The translations under genes were made by a program, and so were the position numbers. A model generated the notes under the pieces. That model did no database searches and was not told where the DNA came from. It worked only from the letters and a program-made list of their open reading frames with translations. A DNA stretch of 64,000 bases, taken from SHVO01 sp041905795. Lineage in GTDB: Bacteria > Pseudomonadota > Alphaproteobacteria > Rhodospirillales > Rhodospirillaceae. This document shows, in pieces, positions 60,338 through 64,000 of this stretch. How positions within the stretch are numbered: position 1 is the first letter of the stretch; each line of letters begins with the position of its first letter. Location: contig JAYRKL010000018.1 in NCBI GenBank assembly GCA_041905795.1, forward strand, positions 1 to 64,000, given 5' to 3'.

Positions 60338-61765
60338 CTACTTCTTCCCGACAAACGCCGCGAACTCGGCCATGGGCACCGCGCCGCGCCCGTGGATGCC
60401 GACGACTGTGGCCACGTCCAGCTTCAGGCGCCGGATATTGTCGTAGAGCACCAGGGCATCGGACGGCGCCGGGTTGGGCGCCTGCGCGCCGGCCGGGCCG
60501 GGGCTGTAGCTGTCGGCCTCGATGAGGATTTTCGCGGCCGGGATGTAGACCACCGACAGTTCATCGCTATGGCCGTCGCCGGTGGTGTTGTAGACCTCGA
60601 CGCTGCGTTTGCCGTCGCCGATGACATGCTTGTCGGTCAGGGTTTCGAACACTGGCGCCTTATGGGCCTTGGATTGCGCGTCCGGAACGATCGTCGCCGG
60701 CGCCAGGAAGGTCTTCTCGAAATAAGCCTTGTTGGAGGCATGGGTCACCACCGTGGCGCCTTCGGCCACATAGGTGCGCAGGCCGCCGGCATGGTCGAAG
60801 TGGTGATGGGTGCTGATGACGTATTTGATCGGCTTGCCCGGCACGAGTTTCCTGGCCTCGGCGATCACCGCCAGCGAGCGCTCCTCCGACTGGGGCGCCT
60901 CGATCACCGCGATATAGGTGTCGAAGTCCACCAGCACGCTGTGATGCGACCCGCCGGCCAGGAGCCACACGCCATCGGCAAGCCTGGAGGCCGCCACCTG
61001 CACAGCCGGAGCGGTCGCGGTCTGGACATTGGCCGGAACGGCGAGGTCGGCGGTGATGTTGGTTTGCACGCCCGTGACCGTGAAGTCGTTGACCGGGAAA
61101 TCGCCGCCGGTCTGCACGATATGGGTGGGGAACTTGACGCCGCCGAAGTCCTTATAGCCGGAATAGGCGTAGCTGTAGGCCATGTCGCCCATGACCGGGT
61201 TGGGGAACCGGGTGGCCACGCCCGTGACCATGCCGGCGGCGTCGATGGCGCCGGTGAGGGCGAACTTGTTGAGCACCGTGAATGACACCGTGTCGATTTT
61301 CCCGCTGCCTTCGCCGCGCGACGTCACGGATACAGCGGGCGCCGCGGCCGCGGCGCGCAGGAAACCATGGGGCGTCATCCAGATCTGCAGCTGGCGTTCT
61401 TCCGCCGCCGCCAGCTGGGGATTGGGACCGGCCGGACCGATGTTCCAGGCCTTGTCGCCGTTGACGAAGGTGTTCTGGCGCTGGCCGCCGAACACCGGGT
61501 TCTTGAACACCAGGCCCAAGGTCGCGGCCTTCTGGTCGTAATTCACCGCGGCGGTCATGCTTTCCAGCGGGCGGCGCGGCCATTCCTGACCGGCGGTCAG
61601 GGCCTGGCCGAAAAAGGCGTTCATGCCGGTGCCGGTGTATTGCAGCCCCGCCGGATTGCCCATGGCGCCCTGCGCCCGCGCGATCACCGCCTTGCTGTCC
61701 TGGGCCATGGCGGGCGGCGCCAGCACCGCGGCGCCGACCATCGCCGACACAAATATGGTTTTCAT
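60338..61765 (-). CDS. Exported MBL-fold metallo-hydrolase
   Basis: Protein of 475 residues with a signal peptide (MVGAAVLAPPAMAQD) and a metallo-beta-lactamase domain in the C-terminal half. The metal motif HxHxDH is at residues 320-325 (HHHFDH), and other ligands are likely in NTTGDGHSDELSVVY and IHGRGAVPM. The N-terminal half (residues 25-230) is a beta-rich domain of unknown function. Substrate unknown. It ends just right of element F. Confidence 0.87.
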   Translation of the reverse strand: MKTIFVSAMVGAAVLAPPAMAQDSKAVIARAQGAMGNPAGLQYTGTGMNAFFGQALTAGQEWPRRPLESMTAAVNYDQKAATLGLVFKNPVFGGQRQNTFVNGDKAWNIGPAGPNPQLAAAEERQLQIWMTPHGFLRAAAAAPAVSVTSRGEGSGKIDTVSFTVLNKFALTGAIDAAGMVTGVATRFPNPVMGDMAYSYAYSGYKDFGGVKFPTHIVQTGGDFPVNDFTVTGVQTNITADLAVPANVQTATAPAVQVAASRLADGVWLLAGGSHHSVLVDFDTYIAVIEAPQSEERSLAVIAEARKLVPGKPIKYVISTHHHFDHAGGLRTYVAEGATVVTHASNKAYFEKTFLAPATIVPDAQSKAHKAPVFETLTDKHVIGDGKRSVEVYNTTGDGHSDELSVVYIPAAKILIEADSYSPGPAGAQAPNPAPSDALVLYDNIRRLKLDVATVVGIHGRGAVPMAEFAAFVGKK

Positions 61766-62007
61766 GTTTTCTCCCCCTTCCCATTCCCGGAGACGGAATC
61801 GTTACGCGCCGGCCGCAGGCCAGGCAACATGTTTACGCAGGCTCTGGCTGTCGCGGATATCTCGGATTGCCAGGGACTTAGCCGTTGGCGGACCTCACGT
61901 TCCCGTGTCCCGGAAAGGTGAGGTCATTGTCCGTCCCGCACCAGGACAGGTATTCTCATGGGGCGCCACAGGACCGCGCGCGTCACGCGCGGAAGGAGAC
62001 CGTCGAC
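61766..62007. other. Divergent intergenic region with hairpin
   Basis: 242 bases between the MBL gene and the DUF2188 gene. The only structure seen is the hairpin at 61891-61925 (GACCTCAC paired with GTGAGGTC) about 80 bases before the next gene, possibly a leader element. Confidence 0.5.
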
Positions 62008-62241
62008 ATGGCTCTTGCGACCTACGCCGTCGTTCGCGCGGGCGACAAATGGACCATCAAGTACGACAAGCAGAACTACGGCACCTTCAAAAGCCAGCAG
62101 GAGGCGGTGACTCACGCCATCAAGACGGCGCACCGCGTCGGCGAGAAAGGCCACAACGCCCAGGTGCTGATCCAAGGCATCGACAACCGCCTGCACGTGG
62201 AATGGGTCTACGGCAAGAGTCCCGATCCGCCGGCCGATTAG
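62008..62241 (+). CDS. DUF2188 domain protein
   Basis: 77-residue protein similar to DUF2188: YAVVRAGDKWTIKYDKQNYGTFKSQQEAVTHAIKTAHRVGEKGHNAQVLIQG. Function unknown; such proteins are small and often encoded alone. ATG 62008 has GGAAGGAG about 7 bases upstream; the longer frame from 61885 passes through non-coding DNA. The last four bases overlap the convergent dioxygenase. Confidence 0.85.
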   Translation: MALATYAVVRAGDKWTIKYDKQNYGTFKSQQEAVTHAIKTAHRVGEKGHNAQVLIQGIDNRLHVEWVYGKSPDPPAD

Positions 62242-63191
62242 GGCGTGTAGAAGAGTCGATTGGCGTAGCTCGATCCCTGGTCGCCGGTCACCGCGCACGG
62301 GCGGGGAATCGGCGCATAGGTCGAGTTGAATTTCGGCGCCAGCGAATAGCAGATCTCAAAGACGAGACGCGGCGTGTCGACCGGCGGCAATCCCCGGTGC
62401 AGGCCGCGCGTATCTTCGAAGAACGAGGAACCCCGCGCGCCGGTTATCGTGCGGATGCTTTCGCGGGGGAACTGGCGGGCGACATCGGCGTCTTCCTTGC
62501 GGTGCACCTCCATCCACTCCAGGAACTGCTTCTGCTCGGCCGTGCTCAGCCATGTCCGCCGCCCCATGAATCCGATCAGGGCGTCGAAACTATGGGTCTC
62601 GTCCACGAATTCGTGCGGGCCCGAGGTGCGCGTGACGTCGGTGAGATAGCAAAACACCTTCAGCATGCGAAAATCGTCGCGGTCATGATGAAAATGCTGC
62701 ATGCCGCGCGGAGCGACGGTGGACGGGAATGACCACCACGCCGTGATGATGGTGACCGTCGGCGGCGCCTCCAGGTAAGCTTCCGCCACGCGCAAGAGGT
62801 TCTGATCGAATGCGGCGCGGCAGAAGGCCGGACAAGCGGATATGACCCCCTGTTCCCACAGGCCGAAGCGCACATTCAGGGGCCGGTCGGCGAGCAACCC
62901 GCGGGTTGAAGCATCCGCCGTCATCTCGTCGTTGCTGAAGCAGATCGGCTTATCGGCGAAATACGTTTCAATCTCGGCAAGATCGGCGGCCGAGAACATG
63001 GGCGACACCTCGGCGAAACCCTTTTGCCGAAGCCGCTGCACGGTCGCCTGCTCCGCCGGCCCGGATGCGGAGACGGGCAAGGGCCAGGACCTGCGAATGG
63101 TATTCGCCATGGACGCGCCCATCATGTCGCGCGTACGCTTGTCCACCCCCCCCTTCAGCATCTGGAAAAGGAATTGTTCGGCGTTGGTCAT
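62238..63191 (-). CDS. PhyH-like Fe(II)/2OG dioxygenase
   Basis: Protein of 317 residues. The iron motif H-x-D is at His168-x-Asp170 (HFHHDRDDF). A second His lies late in RGLHRGLPP, followed by the family-type Arg in PRLVFEICYSL. It resembles phytanoyl-CoA-dioxygenase-like proteins that act on small metabolites or in surface-polysaccharide clusters. The adjacent surface-carbohydrate gene fits the latter. Substrate unknown. ATG 63191. Confidence 0.75.
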   Translation of the reverse strand: MTNAEQFLFQMLKGGVDKRTRDMMGASMANTIRRSWPLPVSASGPAEQATVQRLRQKGFAEVSPMFSAADLAEIETYFADKPICFSNDEMTADASTRGLLADRPLNVRFGLWEQGVISACPAFCRAAFDQNLLRVAEAYLEAPPTVTIITAWWSFPSTVAPRGMQHFHHDRDDFRMLKVFCYLTDVTRTSGPHEFVDETHSFDALIGFMGRRTWLSTAEQKQFLEWMEVHRKEDADVARQFPRESIRTITGARGSSFFEDTRGLHRGLPPVDTPRLVFEICYSLAPKFNSTYAPIPRPCAVTGDQGSSYANRLFYTP

Positions 63192-63362
63192 GGATGTCCT
63201 TGGAGGTTCGGCAGCAGAGTGGTTGCGAATCCGGCCGTGCCGTCGCCTGTCCTATTTACCGCAAAACGCCGCACAATGCCCAGACGCCAGGTGGAGGGCC
63301 GACGCGGCCGGCACCCCCGGCGACAGTTGATTTCCACCGACCCTGGCGGGCAAAAGACACCC

Positions 63363-64000
63363 ATGGCCATTTATCTTCCTGTCGAGATCAAACACCGGGA
63401 ATTGCCGTCCCGGCTCCTGATCGCGGCCCATGCCCTGGCCGCCGGAAAGCCGGCGATCGTCGGCAATCACTGGTCATTGATGCACAATCTTGCCGCCCTT
63501 CCCGCGGGAGCCATCCTTTTCAAGACCTGCAATGCCATCCAGGCGCAACATATGGGCAAAGCAAGGGCGGCCGGCCATTTCGTCGCGTCAACCGACGAGG
63601 AGGTCCTGGTTTTCAACGAGCCCAATGGATTCGGACTCGCCTTCACGGACGAAGCCGCCGGGGCCCTGGATGTATTCTTCGCGCAAGGGACCGACCACAG
63701 GGACGCTCTCCTCGCCAAATTCCCGAGCCTGACGGTCGAGGTCAGCGGGAATGTGCGCGTGGATCTGATGCGGGAGCGCCAGGCGGATCCCGACCCCCGC
63801 ATTGAGAGCCTCAAGCCTTACATTCTCTTCAACACCAACTATGGGACCGTGAACAGCGTCTGGGATGACGGCGGCCTGCTGATCGCCGGCGTCTCGCGCG
63901 ATGCCCAAGCCGACGACCCGGCCAAGGCGATGTTCATGGAAACCGCGCGGTGGGAGCGCGAAAATCACGACGCCATGCTGCCGCTGCTGGCCTGGGCGGT
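63363..64000 (+). CDS. Surface carbohydrate biosynthesis protein, 5' part
   Basis: Open frame from ATG 63363 to the right edge, 212 residues seen. It starts IYLPVEIKHRELPSRLLIAAHALAAGKPAIVGNH, and later shows STDEEVLVFNEP, LDVFFAQGTDHRDAL, VSGNVRVDLMRER and ILFNTNYGTVNSVW. This matches my recollection of surface carbohydrate biosynthesis proteins with a GT-B-like fold. The 3' end is outside the window. No ribosome-binding site is obvious. Confidence 0.7.
   Translation, partial: MAIYLPVEIKHRELPSRLLIAAHALAAGKPAIVGNHWSLMHNLAALPAGAILFKTCNAIQAQHMGKARAAGHFVASTDEEVLVFNEPNGFGLAFTDEAAGALDVFFAQGTDHRDALLAKFPSLTVEVSGNVRVDLMRERQADPDPRIESLKPYILFNTNYGTVNSVWDDGGLLIAGVSRDAQADDPAKAMFMETARWERENHDAMLPLLAWA

Noticed and set aside
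61891..61925. Hairpin as a terminator for the MBL gene
   Set aside because: It lies upstream, not downstream, of both flanking genes and has no T run.
1..64000. tRNA, rRNA, CRISPR arrays, insertion sequences, prophage
   Set aside because: No cloverleaf, spacer array, transposase or phage gene could be recognised.

Overview
This is GC-rich, gene-dense DNA typical of an alphaproteobacterial chromosome. The evidence is a split hopanoid pathway (hpnD-hpnE-shc, hpnG, ispH-hpnH), an imuA-imuB-dnaE2 mutagenesis cassette behind a GAAC-N7-GAAC box (the alphaproteobacterial LexA motif read on the other strand), a glcDEF operon, and dispersed palindromic repeats of the kind I recall from rhizobia and relatives. 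The sequence alone does not fix genus or species. No tRNA, rRNA, CRISPR array, insertion sequence or prophage was seen.

Layout. 1-5.8 kb: 3' part of dxs, then hpnD, hpnE, shc and a YjbR-like gene. 5.9-8.1 kb: DUF350, DUF1190 and a glutathionylspermidine-synthase-like ATP-grasp ligase, the same trio as E. coli yjfL-yjfM-yjfC. 8.2-11 kb: hpnG convergent with ispH-hpnH. 11.3-14.6 kb: a split membrane plus exported spermidine-synthase-like pair, a small secreted protein, a DTW-domain enzyme and a TPR protein. 14.9-21.6 kb: a DUF3095 protein and the SOS mutasome. 21.6-28.3 kb (minus strand): an OPT transporter, DedA and glycolate oxidase DEF, almost all overlapping. 28.3-31.1 kb: photolyase, a GNAT and a YkgJ protein. 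31.2-39.6 kb: a Tat-exported F420-reductase-like protein, acetamidase, a CRTAC1 protein, a B12-radical SAM protein, an alpha/beta hydrolase and a large TPR-O-GlcNAc-transferase-like protein. 40-43.8 kb: a DUF1800/DUF1501 exported pair. 43.8-50.7 kb: a DSD1-family aldolase, two Fe(II)/2OG oxygenases, a CNT nucleoside transporter, a secreted amidohydrolase and a cNMP-binding protein. 50.7-57.4 kb: a muropeptide and amino-sugar salvage locus (AmpG, beta-lactamase-fold hydrolase, NagB-II, NagA, MurQ, sugar kinase). 57.5-64 kb: peroxiredoxin, amidase, YaiI, exported MBL protein, DUF2188, a PhyH-like dioxygenase and the start of a surface-carbohydrate protein.

The most striking signal is a family of six structured palindromic repeats. 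Each has an 8-bp outer stem, a 2-3 nt one-sided bulge, a 7-bp inner stem and an 11-nt loop of consensus CCGGYNYCCAC. Stem sequences differ between copies but mostly stay paired, so they covary around a fixed loop. Two copies are followed or preceded by a second palindrome to make a bipartite element of about 100 bp. Several element ends supply the stop codons of neighbouring genes. One copy lies inside hpnE, in frame, adding about 22 residues to the predicted protein. A second palindrome family, two inverted copies with the same covarying logic, lies at 14653-14820.

Other points worth a look: a 22-bp perfect palindrome centred on the start codon of the DTW-domain gene, a probable CTG start and attenuator before the CNT transporter, a 22-bp-spaced direct repeat between two divergent genes, and several small gene remnants.
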